Notes: generated from the sequence alone by a model not told the origin. A DNA stretch of 64,000 nt from Klebsiella michiganensis (GCF_002925905.1 NZ_PRDB01000004.1:62001-126000), one strand, 5' to 3'. Counted from the first letter of the stretch, positions 49,463 through 58,403 are shown. Numbers and translations: made by a program.

Positions 49463-50083
49463 ATGAGTGCAATCGCGCCTGGACTGGTTATCCTCGCCTA
49501 CCTCTGCGGCTCAATCTCCAGCGCCATTCTCGTTTGCCGCCTCGCTGGTCTTCCCGATCCTCGCGACAGCGGCTCCGGCAATCCAGGGGCGACGAACGTC
49601 CTGCGAATTGGCGGCAAGGGCGCAGCCGTAGCGGTGCTTATTTTTGACGTACTGAAAGGCATGCTGCCGGTCTGGGGCGCGTGGGCGTTAGGCCTGACGC
49701 CGTTCTGGCTCGGCCTGGTGGCGATCGCCGCCTGCGTGGGCCATATCTGGCCGGTATTTTTTAACTTTCGCGGCGGTAAAGGCGTGGCCACCGCTTTCGG
49801 CGCCATTGCTCCTATCGGCTGGGATCTCACCGGCGTGATGGCCGGAACCTGGCTGCTGACGATTCTGCTCAGCGGCTACTCCTCGCTGGGGGCTATCGTG
49901 AGCGCGCTGATTGCTCCGTTCTATGTCTGGTGGTTCAAACCGCAGTACACTTTCCCGGTTTCGATGCTGTCATGCCTGATTCTGCTGCGCCATCACGACA
50001 ACATACAGCGTCTGTGGCGTCGTCAGGAAACCCGCATCTGGACCCGGCTCAAAAAGAAGAAAAAAACGCCGGAGCAGAAATAA
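49463..50083 (+). CDS. plsY: Glycerol-3-phosphate acyltransferase PlsY
   Basis: A 206-residue membrane enzyme that acylates glycerol 3-phosphate from acyl phosphate, the first step of phospholipid synthesis. Three conserved loops are visible: [32 protein letters not shown] and [13 protein letters not shown]. Five membrane spans are expected, and the tail is basic ([10 protein letters not shown]). The ATG at 49463 matches the E. coli N-terminus (MSAIAPG); an ATG 12 bp earlier is possible. In E. coli ttdR and ttdABT follow; here the urease island begins. Confidence 0.95.
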   Translation: MSAIAPGLVILAYLCGSISSAILVCRLAGLPDPRDSGSGNPGATNVLRIGGKGAAVAVLIFDVLKGMLPVWGAWALGLTPFWLGLVAIAACVGHIWPVFFNFRGGKGVATAFGAIAPIGWDLTGVMAGTWLLTILLSGYSSLGAIVSALIAPFYVWWFKPQYTFPVSMLSCLILLRHHDNIQRLWRRQETRIWTRLKKKKKTPEQK

Positions 50084-50088
50084 ACTTT

Positions 50089-50163
50089 GCTGCGCCGCAA
50101 CTTCGCGGCAAGTAAGCCCCAGGTGATTAAAGTAAACCAACGCGGCTGCGGCTCGAAGCATGA
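50089..50163. repeat. Truncated ERIC-like remnant after plsY
   Basis: The right part carries CCAACGCGGCTGCGGCTCGA (50137-50156, within a 22-nt block), repeated exactly at 50338. The left part, with GCGGCAAGTAAGCCCCAGGTG, is a shortened version of the ERIC body. It looks like a deleted ERIC copy next to the full one. Confidence 0.55.
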
Positions 50164-50171
50164 CAATTCTA

Positions 50172-50370
50172 TGCCCTAAATAATTCGAGTTGCGGCAAGG
50201 CGGCAAGTGAGTGAGTCCCGATGAGCTTACTCCAGTAAGTGATTCGGGCGAACGACAAATCTGCCGGGAGCAGATTTGAACGTCGCTTGCGACGGTCCGC
50301 CAGGGCGAGGCCCATGGATGGGCCGAGTAGCCCGTAGCCAACGCGGCTGCGGCTCGAAGTATGACGGGCA
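50172..50370. repeat. Long ERIC element (with internal insertion) upstream of ureD
   Basis: Terminal arms TGCCC/GGGCA frame a body with the ERIC core GTGAGTCCCGATGAGCTTAC and AGTAAGTGATTCGGGCGAAC. The element is about 200 bp against the usual 127 bp because roughly 70 bp of hairpin-forming sequence (AATCTGC/GCAGATT, CGTCGC/GCGACG and GGCCCAT/ATGGGCC) lies between the core and the right end. It fills most of the 371-bp gap between plsY and ureD. Confidence 0.8.
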
Positions 50371-50384
50371 TAAGCTTTTCATAT
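50370..50384 (+). promoter_or_regulatory. NAC-type binding site of the urease promoter
   Basis: ATA-AGCTTTTCA-TAT fits the NAC pattern ATA-N9-TAT. Its centre lies about 46 bp upstream of the start site predicted from the -10-like TACTCT at 50411, close to the placement I recall for the K. aerogenes ureD promoter. It begins at the last base of the ERIC element. Confidence 0.7.
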
Positions 50385-50410
50385 GACCGGGATGATTGGC
50401 CCCCGATCAA

Positions 50411-50416
50411 TACTCT
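50411..50416 (+). promoter_or_regulatory. Candidate -10 element of the ureD promoter
   Basis: TACTCT is the best -10-like hexamer downstream of the NAC site. No good -35 lies 17 bp upstream, which fits an activator-dependent sigma-70 promoter. The start site near 50423 is a prediction. Confidence 0.4.
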
Positions 50417-50454
50417 TCGCTGCTGTTTTATCTTGATTTTGCAGGGGCGCGACA

Positions 50455-51279
50455 TTGCACGGCACCGTGTTACCACAGAATAAAAAAGGCTGGCAGGCCT
50501 CGCTGGACCTCCAGTTTCAATTTCTCGGCGGGAAAACCACGCTCGCCTCCCGTCGTCATGTCGGTCCCCTCACCGTTCAGCGCCCGTTTTATCCCGAAGA
50601 AGAGACCTGTCACCTCTATCTGCTTCATCCGCCCGGCGGTATCGTCGGCGGCGATGAGCTCACCATTAGCGCGACGATGGATCCCGGGTGCCACACGCTG
50701 ATCACCATGCCCGGCGCCAGCAAGTTCTATCGCAGCAGCGGCGCGCAGGCGCGTCTTCAGCAAACCCTGACGCTGGCCGAAAACTCAACGCTCGAGTGGC
50801 TGCCGCAGGACGCGATCTTCTTTCCCGGCGCCAACGCCGCTTTGTCTACCGCCTTTCATCTCGCCGCGTCCAGCACGCTGCTGGCGTGGGACCTGCTGTG
50901 CCTTGGCCGGCCGGTCATCGGCGAAGCCTTTAGCCACGGCGCGCTCGCCAATCGCCTGGAGGTGTGGGTCGACGGCTCTCCGCTGCTGATTGAGCGCCTG
51001 AGCCTGGCCGATGGACAGCTGGCCTGCGTCGCGCAGCAGCCGTGGGTGGGAACGATGCTGTTCTACCCGGCGAACGAAACGCTGCTCGAAGGCGTACGCG
51101 AAAAACTTACGCCGCTGGCAAACTACGCCGGCGCGACGCTCACCGACGGCCTGCTGACGGTACGCTTTCTAAGTGACGATAATCTGCTTTGCCAGCGGGC
51201 GATGCGCGATATCTGGCAATTTATGCGCCCGCACCTGACCGGCAAATCTCCGGTACTCCCCCGAATCTGGCTGACTTAA
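50455..51279 (+). CDS. ureD: Urease accessory protein UreD
   Basis: A protein of up to 274 residues that binds apo-urease first and recruits UreF and UreG for nickel insertion. It matches Klebsiella UreD through HVGPLTVQRPFYPEEETCHL, PPGGIVGGDEL and SKFYRSSG. Two starts compete. TTG at 50455 has AGGGG seven bases upstream. GTG at 50467 gives the N-terminus MLPQNKKGW that aligns with K. aerogenes UreD. Either is a weak codon, which fits the low UreD levels reported. First gene of ureDABCEFG. Confidence 0.93.
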   Translation: MHGTVLPQNKKGWQASLDLQFQFLGGKTTLASRRHVGPLTVQRPFYPEEETCHLYLLHPPGGIVGGDELTISATMDPGCHTLITMPGASKFYRSSGAQARLQQTLTLAENSTLEWLPQDAIFFPGANAALSTAFHLAASSTLLAWDLLCLGRPVIGEAFSHGALANRLEVWVDGSPLLIERLSLADGQLACVAQQPWVGTMLFYPANETLLEGVREKLTPLANYAGATLTDGLLTVRFLSDDNLLCQRAMRDIWQFMRPHLTGKSPVLPRIWLT

Positions 51280-51288
51280 GAGAACGCT

Positions 51289-51591
51289 ATGGAACTGACA
51301 CCCAGAGAAAAAGACAAGCTGTTGCTGTTTACCGCCGCGCTGGTGGCTGAGCGTCGCCTGGCCCGCGGTCTGAAGCTCAACTATCCCGAATCCGTGGCCC
51401 TGATTAGCGCCTTTATTATGGAGGGCGCGCGCGATGGCAGAAGCGTCGCGGCGCTGATGGAAGAAGGACGCCACGTCCTGAGCCGCGACCAGGTCATGGA
51501 AGGCGTGCCGGAAATGATCCCCGATATCCAGGTCGAAGCCACCTTCCCGGACGGCTCGAAGCTGGTTACCGTCCATAACCCGATAATCTGA
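51289..51591 (+). CDS. ureA: Urease gamma subunit
   Basis: A 100-residue structural subunit of the (UreABC)3 urease. It has the family start [20 protein letters not shown] and the [19 protein letters not shown] helix. It is a separate polypeptide, as in Klebsiella, not fused to UreB as in Helicobacter. It starts 9 bp after ureD and ends 9 bp before ureB, within one transcript. Confidence 0.97.
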   Translation: MELTPREKDKLLLFTAALVAERRLARGLKLNYPESVALISAFIMEGARDGRSVAALMEEGRHVLSRDQVMEGVPEMIPDIQVEATFPDGSKLVTVHNPII

Positions 51592-51600
51592 GGTAGCGCG

Positions 51601-51921
51601 ATGATCCCAGGAGAATATCAGGTAAAACCCGGCCAGATAGCGATTAACGTCGGCCGCGCCACCTGCTGCATTATCGTTGAAAATCACGGCGATCGGCCGA
51701 TTCAGGTCGGCTCGCATTACCACTTCGCCGAGGTCAACCCGGCGCTGAAGTTCGATCGCCAGCAGGCGACCGGCTATCGCCTGAATATCGCCGCCGGCAC
51801 CGCAGTGCGCTTCGAACCTGGCCAAAAGCGCGAGGTGGAGCTGGTGGCGCTGGCCGGAACCCGCGCGGTGTACGGTTTCCGCGGAGACGTTATGGGCGCG
51901 CTGGAGGCAAACGATGAGTGA
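51601..51921 (+). CDS. ureB: Urease beta subunit
   Basis: A 106-residue subunit beginning [19 protein letters not shown]. Conserved [20 protein letters not shown] and [17 protein letters not shown] are present. It helps hold the active site flap against UreC. Its last 8 bp overlap the start of ureC, which shows tight translational coupling of the two subunits. Confidence 0.97.
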   Translation: MIPGEYQVKPGQIAINVGRATCCIIVENHGDRPIQVGSHYHFAEVNPALKFDRQQATGYRLNIAAGTAVRFEPGQKREVELVALAGTRAVYGFRGDVMGALEANDE

Positions 51922-53617
51922 CATTTCACGTCAGGCCTATGCCGACATGTTCGGCCCCACCACCGGCGATAAAGTTCGCCTGGCGGACACCGAGCTGTGG
52001 ATCGAGGTCGAAGATGATTTGACCACCTACGGCGAAGAGGTCAAATTCGGCGGTGGCAAAGTGATCCGCGACGGTATGGGCCAGGGACAGATGCTTTCCG
52101 CCGGGTGTGTGGATCTGGTGCTGACAAATGCCCTGATCGTCGATTACTGGGGGATCGTCAAAGCCGATATCGGCGTCAAAGACGGGCGGATCTTCGCGAT
52201 CGGCAAAGCCGGCAACCCGGATATTCAGCCCAACGTCACGATCCCGATCGGCGCGGCCACGGAAATTATTGCGGCGGAAGGCAAGATCGTCACCGCCGGC
52301 GGCGTCGATACGCATATTCACTGGATCTGTCCGCAGCAGGCGGAAGAGGCGCTGGTCTCCGGCGTCACCACCATGATCGGCGGCGGGACCGGCCCGGCGG
52401 CGGGCACCAACGCCACGACCTGCACGCCCGGGCCGTGGTACATCTCGCGGATGCTGCAGGCCGCGGACAGCCTGCCGGTCAATATTGGCCTGCTGGGTAA
52501 AGGCAATGGTTCGAATCCGGATGCGCTGCGTGAGCAGGTCGCGGCCGGGGTTATCGGCCTGAAGATTCACGAAGACTGGGGCGCGACCCCGGCGGCAATC
52601 GACTGCGCGCTGACGGTGGCCGACGAAATGGACGTGCAGGTCGCGCTGCACAGCGACACCCTCAATGAGTCCGGATTCGTTGAGGATACCCTGGCGGCCA
52701 TCGGCGGGCGCACTATCCATACTTTCCATACCGAAGGGGCGGGCGGCGGCCATGCGCCGGATATTATTACCGCCTGCGCGCACCCCAATATTCTGCCCTC
52801 GTCAACCAACCCGACGCTGCCCTATACCGTCAACACCATTGACGAACATCTGGATATGCTGATGGTTTGCCATCATCTCGACCCGGATATCGCCGAGGAC
52901 GTGGCGTTTGCCGAATCGCGCATTCGGCGGGAAACCATTGCCGCGGAAGACGTCCTGCACGATCTGGGCGCCTTCTCCCTCACCTCGTCTGATTCACAGG
53001 CGATGGGCCGCGTCGGCGAAGTGGTGTTGCGCACCTGGCAGGTAGCGCACCGGATGAAGGTCCAGCGCGGCCCGCTGGCGGAAGAGAGCGGCGATAACGA
53101 CAACTTCCGCGTGAAGCGCTATATCGCCAAGTACACCATTAATCCGGCGTTAACCCACGGTATCGCCCATGAAGTCGGTTCGATTGAAGTGGGTAAACTG
53201 GCGGATCTGGTGCTGTGGTCCCCGGCGTTCTTCGGCGTGAAGCCGGCGACGATCGTCAAAGGCGGCATGATCGCGATGGCGCCGATGGGCGACATCAACG
53301 CCTCTATCCCGACGCCGCAGCCGGTGCACTATCGCCCGATGTTCGGCGCGCTGGGCAGCGCTCGCCACCGCTGCCGTTTGACCTTTCTGTCGCAGGCGGC
53401 GGCGGAAAACGGCGTCGCTGAACGGCTGAACCTGCACAGCGCGACGGCGGTGGTTAAAGGCTGCCGCACGGTACAAAAAGGCGATATGCACCACAACGGC
53501 CTGCTGCCCACTATTACCGTGGATTCGCAAACCTACGAGGTGCGCATCGACGGCGAACTGATAACCAGCGAACCGGCGGACGTGTTACCGATGGCGCAAC
53601 GTTATTTCCTGTTTTAA
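51914..53617 (+). CDS. ureC: Urease alpha subunit (nickel catalytic subunit)
   Basis: A 567-residue amidohydrolase that splits urea into ammonia and carbamate. All active-site residues fall at the Klebsiella numbers by direct count: nickel ligands H134, H136, H246, H272 and D360, the carbamylated lysine K217, and H219 and H320 for substrate binding. The flap cysteine is in the [13 protein letters not shown] stretch near residue 319. Length and motifs point to a functional enzyme. Confidence 0.98.
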   Translation: MSDISRQAYADMFGPTTGDKVRLADTELWIEVEDDLTTYGEEVKFGGGKVIRDGMGQGQMLSAGCVDLVLTNALIVDYWGIVKADIGVKDGRIFAIGKAGNPDIQPNVTIPIGAATEIIAAEGKIVTAGGVDTHIHWICPQQAEEALVSGVTTMIGGGTGPAAGTNATTCTPGPWYISRMLQAADSLPVNIGLLGKGNGSNPDALREQVAAGVIGLKIHEDWGATPAAIDCALTVADEMDVQVALHSDTLNESGFVEDTLAAIGGRTIHTFHTEGAGGGHAPDIITACAHPNILPSSTNPTLPYTVNTIDEHLDMLMVCHHLDPDIAEDVAFAESRIRRETIAAEDVLHDLGAFSLTSSDSQAMGRVGEVVLRTWQVAHRMKVQRGPLAEESGDNDNFRVKRYIAKYTINPALTHGIAHEVGSIEVGKLADLVLWSPAFFGVKPATIVKGGMIAMAPMGDINASIPTPQPVHYRPMFGALGSARHRCRLTFLSQAAAENGVAERLNLHSATAVVKGCRTVQKGDMHHNGLLPTITVDSQTYEVRIDGELITSEPADVLPMAQRYFLF

Positions 53618-53626
53618 GGAGCGCAA

Positions 53627-54100
53627 ATGCTTTATTTGACCCAACGGGTGGAGACCCCTGCGCAGGCCACGGCCAGCGTTACCCTGCCGATTGACGTGCG
53701 GGTAAAAAGCCGCATTAAAGTCACGCTTAACGATGGCCGTCAGGCGGGCCTGCTGCTGCCGCGCGGTCTGCTGCTGCGCGGCGGCGACATTCTCAGTAAC
53801 GAAAACGGTAGGGAATTCATTGAAGTGATCGCCGCTGATGAAGCCGTTTCGGTCGTACGCTGCGATGACCCCTTTATGCTGGCGAAGGCCTGCTATCACC
53901 TTGGCAATCGCCACGTGCCGCTACAGATTATGCCCGGCGAGCTGCGCTATCATCACGATCACGTCCTGGACGATATGCTGCGCCAGTTTGGCCTGGCCGT
54001 GGATTTCGCGCATCTGCCGTTTGAACCGGAAGCCGGCGCCTACGCCAGCGAATCGCACGGCCATCACCACCACCATCACGATCGTGAGCACAGCCACTAA
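53627..54100 (+). CDS. ureE: Urease nickel metallochaperone UreE
   Basis: A 157-residue protein that delivers nickel to the UreDFG-urease complex. The N-terminal peptide-binding domain and the C-terminal metal-binding domain (with the interfacial histidine in RHVPLQIMPGELRYHHDHVL) are both seen. It ends in a histidine-rich tail, about residues 143-157, containing HGHHHHHHDREHSH, as in K. aerogenes UreE. The stop codon is directly followed by the ureF ATG. Confidence 0.96.
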   Translation: MLYLTQRVETPAQATASVTLPIDVRVKSRIKVTLNDGRQAGLLLPRGLLLRGGDILSNENGREFIEVIAADEAVSVVRCDDPFMLAKACYHLGNRHVPLQIMPGELRYHHDHVLDDMLRQFGLAVDFAHLPFEPEAGAYASESHGHHHHHHDREHSH

Positions 54101-54775
54101 ATGCCGACGCCGGAAAAACGTCTGCGCTTGATGCAGCTTGCCAGCAGCAGCCTCCCGGTTGGCGGCTACAGCTGGTCCCAGGGGCTGGAGTGGGCGGTGG
54201 AAGCGGGCTGGGTAGCGGATACCGCCGCCTTTGAGCGCTGGCAGCTGCGCCAAATGGAGCAGAGCTTTTTTACCGTCGACCTGCCGCTGTTTGCCCGCCT
54301 CTACCGGGCCTGCGAAGCGGGCGATCTGGCCTGCGCCCGGCGCTGGACCGCTTATCTGCTCGCCTGCCGGGAAACCCGCGAGCTGCGCGATGAAGAGCGC
54401 AACCGCGGCGCGGCCTTCACCCGGCTGCTGGCCGACTGGCAGCCGGACTGCCCGCCCGAGTGGCGCAAGCTGTGCCAGCAAAGTCAGCTAACCGGCATGG
54501 CGTGGCTCGGCGTACGCTGGCAAATCGCCATTCCTGACCTGGCCCTGAGCCTTGGCTATAGCTGGATTGAAAGCGCGGTGATGGCGGGCGTCAAGCTGGT
54601 GCCCTTTGGCCAGCAGGCGGCCCAGCAGTTGATTCTTCGCCTGTGCGACCGCTACGCGGCGGACATGGACAGCGCCCTGGCGACCCCGGACGACGCCATC
54701 GGTTCGGCGACGCCGCTTGCGGCTATCGCTTCCGCCCGGCACGAAACCCAGTATTCCCGATTATTCCGTTCTTAG
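54101..54775 (+). CDS. ureF: Urease accessory protein UreF
   Basis: A 224-residue all-helical protein that, with UreD and UreG, forms the activation complex and gates UreG GTPase activity. Family signatures are [19 protein letters not shown] near the start, [17 protein letters not shown] near residue 90, and the conserved C-terminal [14 protein letters not shown]. It begins on the base after the ureE stop codon, so translation is coupled. Confidence 0.96.
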   Translation: MPTPEKRLRLMQLASSSLPVGGYSWSQGLEWAVEAGWVADTAAFERWQLRQMEQSFFTVDLPLFARLYRACEAGDLACARRWTAYLLACRETRELRDEERNRGAAFTRLLADWQPDCPPEWRKLCQQSQLTGMAWLGVRWQIAIPDLALSLGYSWIESAVMAGVKLVPFGQQAAQQLILRLCDRYAADMDSALATPDDAIGSATPLAAIASARHETQYSRLFRS

Positions 54776-54783
54776 GAGAAGGT

Positions 54784-55401
54784 ATGAACATGATTAAGCA
54801 ACCGCTGCGCGTCGGCGTCGGCGGCCCGGTCGGCTCCGGAAAAACCGCGCTGCTGGAAGCCCTCTGCAAAGCCATGCGCGACACCTGGCAGCTGGCGGTG
54901 GTGACCAACGATATCTACACCAAAGAAGATCAGCGCATTCTCACCGAGGCTGGCGCCCTGGAGCCTGAACGAATTGTCGGCGTCGAAACCGGCGGCTGCC
55001 CGCATACCGCTATTCGGGAAGATGCGTCGATGAACCTTGCCGCAGTGGAAGCGCTGAGCGAGAAATTCGGCAATCTCGATCTCATCTTTGTAGAAAGCGG
55101 CGGCGATAATCTGAGCGCCACCTTCAGCCCGGAGCTGGCGGATCTCACCATCTACGTCATCGACGTGGCGGAAGGGGAAAAAATCCCGCGCAAAGGCGGA
55201 CCGGGGATCACCAAATCCGACTTCCTGGTGATCAACAAAACCGATCTTGCACCGTACGTGGGCGCGTCTCTGGAAGTGATGGAGCGCGATACCCTGCGCA
55301 TGCGCGGCGAACGCCCGTGGAGCTTCACCAACCTGAAAAGCAGCGACGGCCTGCAAAATATCATCGCCTTTATCGAAGACAAAGGCATGCTCGGCAAGTA
55401 A
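54784..55401 (+). CDS. ureG: Urease accessory GTPase UreG
   Basis: A 205-residue SIMIBI-class GTPase that powers nickel and CO2 delivery to urease. Motifs in order are the P-loop [17 protein letters not shown], the nickel-binding CPH in [14 protein letters not shown], and [13 protein letters not shown] for guanine recognition. The ATG at 54784 gives a length equal to K. aerogenes UreG; the much longer upstream frame only overlaps ureF. Last gene of the urease operon. Confidence 0.97.
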   Translation: MNMIKQPLRVGVGGPVGSGKTALLEALCKAMRDTWQLAVVTNDIYTKEDQRILTEAGALEPERIVGVETGGCPHTAIREDASMNLAAVEALSEKFGNLDLIFVESGGDNLSATFSPELADLTIYVIDVAEGEKIPRKGGPGITKSDFLVINKTDLAPYVGASLEVMERDTLRMRGERPWSFTNLKSSDGLQNIIAFIEDKGMLGK

Positions 55402-55405
55402 CCCC

Positions 55406-55422
55406 TGCACCATCCCGGCGCA
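55406..55422 (+). promoter_or_regulatory. NtrC-type enhancer site upstream of the permease gene
   Basis: TGCACC-ATCCC-GGCGCA differs from the NtrC dyad TGCACC-N5-GGTGCA at one base. Its centre is about 115 bp upstream of the start predicted from the sigma-54 promoter at 55503, a normal enhancer distance. A second half-site, GGTGCA, lies at 55436-55441. The same bases also form a 12-bp stem (TGCACCATCCCG with CGGGATGGTGCA), so a hairpin role after ureG is an alternative or added function. Confidence 0.65.
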
Positions 55423-55502
55423 GAGGTGTCGGGATGGTGCATACCCTGCCCTCTCTTTAACCATCCCCTTCATGAAGCCCTGATAGCGCCTGCCCTGCGA
55501 TG

Positions 55503-55518
55503 TGGCATAAGGTTTGCT
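55503..55518 (+). promoter_or_regulatory. Sigma-54 (-24/-12) promoter of the permease gene
   Basis: TGGCATAAGGTTTGCT has the invariant GG at 55504 and GC at 55516 with exactly ten bases between. It agrees with TGGCAC-N5-TTGCT except for one base. The expected start is near 55529, giving a leader of about 23 nt before the preferred ATG at 55553. Confidence 0.75.
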
Positions 55519-55552
55519 AATTCCAGTCATGCCTAACCATTAAGGAATGACT

Positions 55553-57160
55553 ATGTCATCACTGGATATAAAAACTGATTTACCTGCGCAAACCAGTGCC
55601 TCCGGCTCCAAAGAAACGCTGGAAGATTATACCCTTCGCTATGCTCCGCTGAGCTTTCGCCGCTGGGGACCGGGGGTTGTCGCGGTGACCGCATTGGGCG
55701 GCATCGCCTATCTGGCTGACTTTTCTATCGGCGCCAGCATCGGCATGGCCTGGGGCACCACCAATGCGATTTACGCGATCCTGCTGGCGGCGCTGGTTAT
55801 TTTTCTTACCGGTATTCCGCTGGCGATTACCGCCGCGCGCTATAACATCGACCTCGACCTGATCACCCGCAGCGCCGGTTTCGGCTACTTTGGTTCGGTG
55901 ATCACCAGCATTATCTTCGCCGGATTTACCTTTATCTTCTTCGCGCTTGAAGGCTCGATCATGGCGCAGGGGCTGCTGGTGGGCCTGGGGATCCCGCTGT
56001 GGATGGGCTACCTCATCGCCACGCTGATGGTCTTGCCGCTGGTGGTCTACGGCATGAAGGCGCTGACTCGCCTTCAGGTCTGGACGACACCGCTGTGGCT
56101 GGTCCTGATGGTGGTTCCGGTGGCGTGGCTTATCGCCAAAGATCCGGATCTGGTGGACGGCTTTATGAACTTCGCCGGTAAAAACAACGCCTCAACGGTA
56201 GATTTAACCGCCATTATGCTCGGCGCGGGGGTCTGCCTGTCGCTGATCATGCAGATTGGCGAGCAGATCGACTATCTGCGCTTTATGCCGCCGAAGACCG
56301 CGGAAAACAGCAAAAGCTGGTGGCTGGCGGTGTTCTCCGCCGGCCCGGGCTGGGTCGTATTAGGCGCGATTAAACAGATTATCGGCGCTTTCCTCGGCTT
56401 CTATCTGCTGACCCGCTTCCCGGCGGTGCACAACACCGAACCGGTGCAACAGTTCGTCAGCGTCTTCGATAACCTGGTCCCCGGCTGGCTGGCGCTCACC
56501 CTCGCGGTGGTGCTGGTGGTTATCTCGCAGATTAAAATTAACGTCACCAACGCCTATTCCGGCTCTCTGGCGTGGACCAGCGCCTGGACGCGCACCACCA
56601 AACGTTATCCGGGGCGGATTATTTTCGTCATCGTCAACCTGACGATTGCCCTTGCCCTGATGGAAGGCGACATGTTTAGCGCTCTGGCGTGGATCCTCGG
56701 CTTCTATTCTAACTTTGCCATCGCCTGGGTGGTGGTGGTCGCCACCGACATCACCGTCAACAAAGGGGTGCTGAAGCTGGCGCCGGCGCAGCCGGAGTAT
56801 CGCCGCGGGATGATCTACAACGTCAACCCGGTAGGCGTGGTCTCTTTTGCCCTCGCGGCAGGCCTTTCGATTAGCGCCTTCTTCGGCCTGCTGGGCGAAA
56901 CGCTGGCGCCGTTCTCGCCGCTGATTGCGCTGGCGGTGGCTTTCGTGATGACGCCGGTCATGGGGATCGCCACCCGCGGGCGCTATTACATTAAACAGCA
57001 CGATGATGGTATCGCCGAGCCGCGCTACGATGCGCAGGGTAACGCGTCGATCACCGTTTACCGCTGCCTGAGCTGCCGGGAAGAGTACGAACGTCCTGAC
57101 GTGATGCATTCGCACAAGCACCAGGGGGCGATTTGCTCGCTGTGTAAGAGTATGGAATAA
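55553..57160 (+). CDS. NCS1/CodB-type permease with a C-terminal zinc-ribbon-like tail
   Basis: A 535-residue inner-membrane transporter of the nucleobase-cation-symport-1 (purine/cytosine/allantoin permease) type, with about twelve hydrophobic spans. Typical is the N-terminal RYAPLSFRRWGPGVVAVTAL and the SQIKINVTNAYSGSLAWTSA helix. After the last span there is a cytoplasmic tail with YRCLSCREEYE and GAICSLCKSME, two CxxC pairs that could bind zinc; CodB has no such tail. AAGGA lies six bases before the ATG at 55553, and an ATG at 55547 abuts it. It follows ureG but has its own sigma-54/NtrC-type control, so a nitrogen-source substrate is likely. The exact substrate cannot be read from the sequence. 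Confidence 0.82.
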   Translation: MSSLDIKTDLPAQTSASGSKETLEDYTLRYAPLSFRRWGPGVVAVTALGGIAYLADFSIGASIGMAWGTTNAIYAILLAALVIFLTGIPLAITAARYNIDLDLITRSAGFGYFGSVITSIIFAGFTFIFFALEGSIMAQGLLVGLGIPLWMGYLIATLMVLPLVVYGMKALTRLQVWTTPLWLVLMVVPVAWLIAKDPDLVDGFMNFAGKNNASTVDLTAIMLGAGVCLSLIMQIGEQIDYLRFMPPKTAENSKSWWLAVFSAGPGWVVLGAIKQIIGAFLGFYLLTRFPAVHNTEPVQQFVSVFDNLVPGWLALTLAVVLVVISQIKINVTNAYSGSLAWTSAWTRTTKRYPGRIIFVIVNLTIALALMEGDMFSALAWILGFYSNFAIAWVVVVATDITVNKGVLKLAPAQPEYRRGMIYNVNPVGVVSFALAAGLSISAFFGLLGETLAPFSPLIALAVAFVMTPVMGIATRGRYYIKQHDDGIAEPRYDAQGNASITVYRCLSCREEYERPDVMHSHKHQGAICSLCKSME

Positions 57161-57172
57161 GTCGCGAAGGCA

Positions 57173-57191
57173 GGCCGACAGGACGTCGGCC
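57173..57191. terminator. Hairpin between convergent permease gene and tsaD
   Basis: GGCCGAC/GTCGGCC is a 7-bp perfect stem with a 5-nt loop between the two stop codons. There is no T-tract on either strand, so it is a weak candidate. Confidence 0.4.
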
Positions 57192-57207
57192 AGTGAAATA
57201 TCAGACG

Positions 57208-58221
57208 TTATGCCGCCGGAAGCTCGGCCAGCGGCCAGCGCGGACGAACGGTGACGCCGAGCTCCGCTTTAGCGCCGGAGCGCAGACGGACCATCCCCGC
57301 ATAGGCAATCATCGCGCCGTTATCGGTACAGAATTCAGGACGAGCGTAGAAGACTTCACCACCGCGCTTTTTCATCATTTCCGCCAGCTTTGCGCGCAGC
57401 GTACGGTTCGCGCTGACGCCCCCCGCCATCACCAGCCGTTTAAAGCCGGTTTGATCCAGCGCGCGGCGGCACTTAATCATCAGCGTATCCACGACCGCAT
57501 CTTCGAAAGCGCGGGCGATATCGGCGCGGGTTTGATCGTCATCGCCGTTGCTGCGAATGGTGTTCGCGGCAAAGGTCTTGAGGCCAGAAAAGCTGAAATC
57601 CAGCCCGGGGCGGTCGGTCATCGGGCGCGGGAAGACAAAGCGCCCTTCGGTGCCCTGGGAGGCCATCTTCGACAGCATCGGGCCGCCGGGATAATCCAGC
57701 CTCAGCAGTTTCGCTGTCTTATCGAAGGCTTCGCCCGCCGCGTCGTCAATCGATTCGCCCAGCAGTTCATACTGGCCAATGCCGGTGACGCTGATCAGCT
57801 GGGTATGGCCGCCGGAAACCAGCAGGGCGACAAAAGGATACTGCGGCGGATTATCTTCCAGCATCGGCGCCAGCAGATGCCCTTCCATATGGTGTACCGG
57901 GATCGCCGGCACGTTCCAGGCGAACGCCAGCGAACGGCCAACCGTTGCGCCGACCAGCAGCGCGCCCACCAGGCCGGGGCCCGCCGTATACGCAACGGCA
58001 TCGATATCCTTTGCCGTCAGCCCGGCTTCCTTGAGCGCCGCCTGAATCAGGGGGACGGTTTTACGTACGTGGTCGCGCGAGGCCAGCTCGGGCACCACGC
58101 CGCCGTAGTCAGCGTGTAATTTCACCTGACTATACAGCTGGTTGGCTAACAGACCTTTTTCGTCGTCATAAATGGCGATGCCGGTTTCATCGCAGGATGT
58201 TTCAATTCCCAGTACACGCAT
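57208..58221 (-). CDS. tsaD: tRNA N6-threonylcarbamoyladenosine transferase TsaD
   Basis: A 337-residue ASKHA-fold protein that transfers the threonylcarbamoyl group to A37 of ANN-decoding tRNAs together with TsaB, TsaE and TsaC. It begins [14 protein letters not shown], and the metal ligands are H111 and H115 in [21 protein letters not shown] and a nucleotide-binding [13 protein letters not shown] follow. Essential gene in E. coli. It is divergent from rpsU across 362 bp that carry an ERIC element and the rpsU promoters. Confidence 0.97.
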   Translation of the reverse strand: MRVLGIETSCDETGIAIYDDEKGLLANQLYSQVKLHADYGGVVPELASRDHVRKTVPLIQAALKEAGLTAKDIDAVAYTAGPGLVGALLVGATVGRSLAFAWNVPAIPVHHMEGHLLAPMLEDNPPQYPFVALLVSGGHTQLISVTGIGQYELLGESIDDAAGEAFDKTAKLLRLDYPGGPMLSKMASQGTEGRFVFPRPMTDRPGLDFSFSGLKTFAANTIRSNGDDDQTRADIARAFEDAVVDTLMIKCRRALDQTGFKRLVMAGGVSANRTLRAKLAEMMKKRGGEVFYARPEFCTDNGAMIAYAGMVRLRSGAKAELGVTVRPRWPLAELPAA

Positions 58222-58276
58222 GGCTAGTTTTACCTCGTTTCAATACCGCGCAGTGTAGGACCAATGCGGGTTGATG

Positions 58277-58403
58277 TATACCCTAAGAATTTCAGGTCGC
58301 GGGAAGGCGGCGACGCAGCGCATCCCCCGAGCGTACGGAAAGTACGTGACTGGGGTAAGCGAGAAAAGCCAACGCTCCTGCGGGCTGAAAGACGACGGGT
58401 ATA
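58277..58403. repeat. ERIC element between tsaD and rpsU
   Basis: A full-length 127-bp copy with terminal inverted repeats TATACCC/GGGTATA. Its core includes AAAGTACGTGACTGGGGTAA, close to the standard ERIC2 sequence. The right end lies just upstream of the first rpsU promoter and the left end about 55 bp from the tsaD start. Confidence 0.9.

Noticed and set aside
49946-50476. Minus-strand reading frame across the plsY end and the plsY-ureD gap
   Set aside because: It is formed from the ERIC copies and the antisense of plsY; no protein family and no ribosome site.
54643-54783. Longer N-terminus for ureG overlapping ureF
   Set aside because: UreG of normal length starts at 54784 after a fair ribosome site; the extension is simply the other frame of ureF.
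55407-55440. Simple terminator after ureG
   Set aside because: The stem is perfect but no T-tract follows, and its arms coincide with an NtrC-type dyad at the right distance from a sigma-54 promoter. A double role is possible, but the terminator reading alone is not supported.
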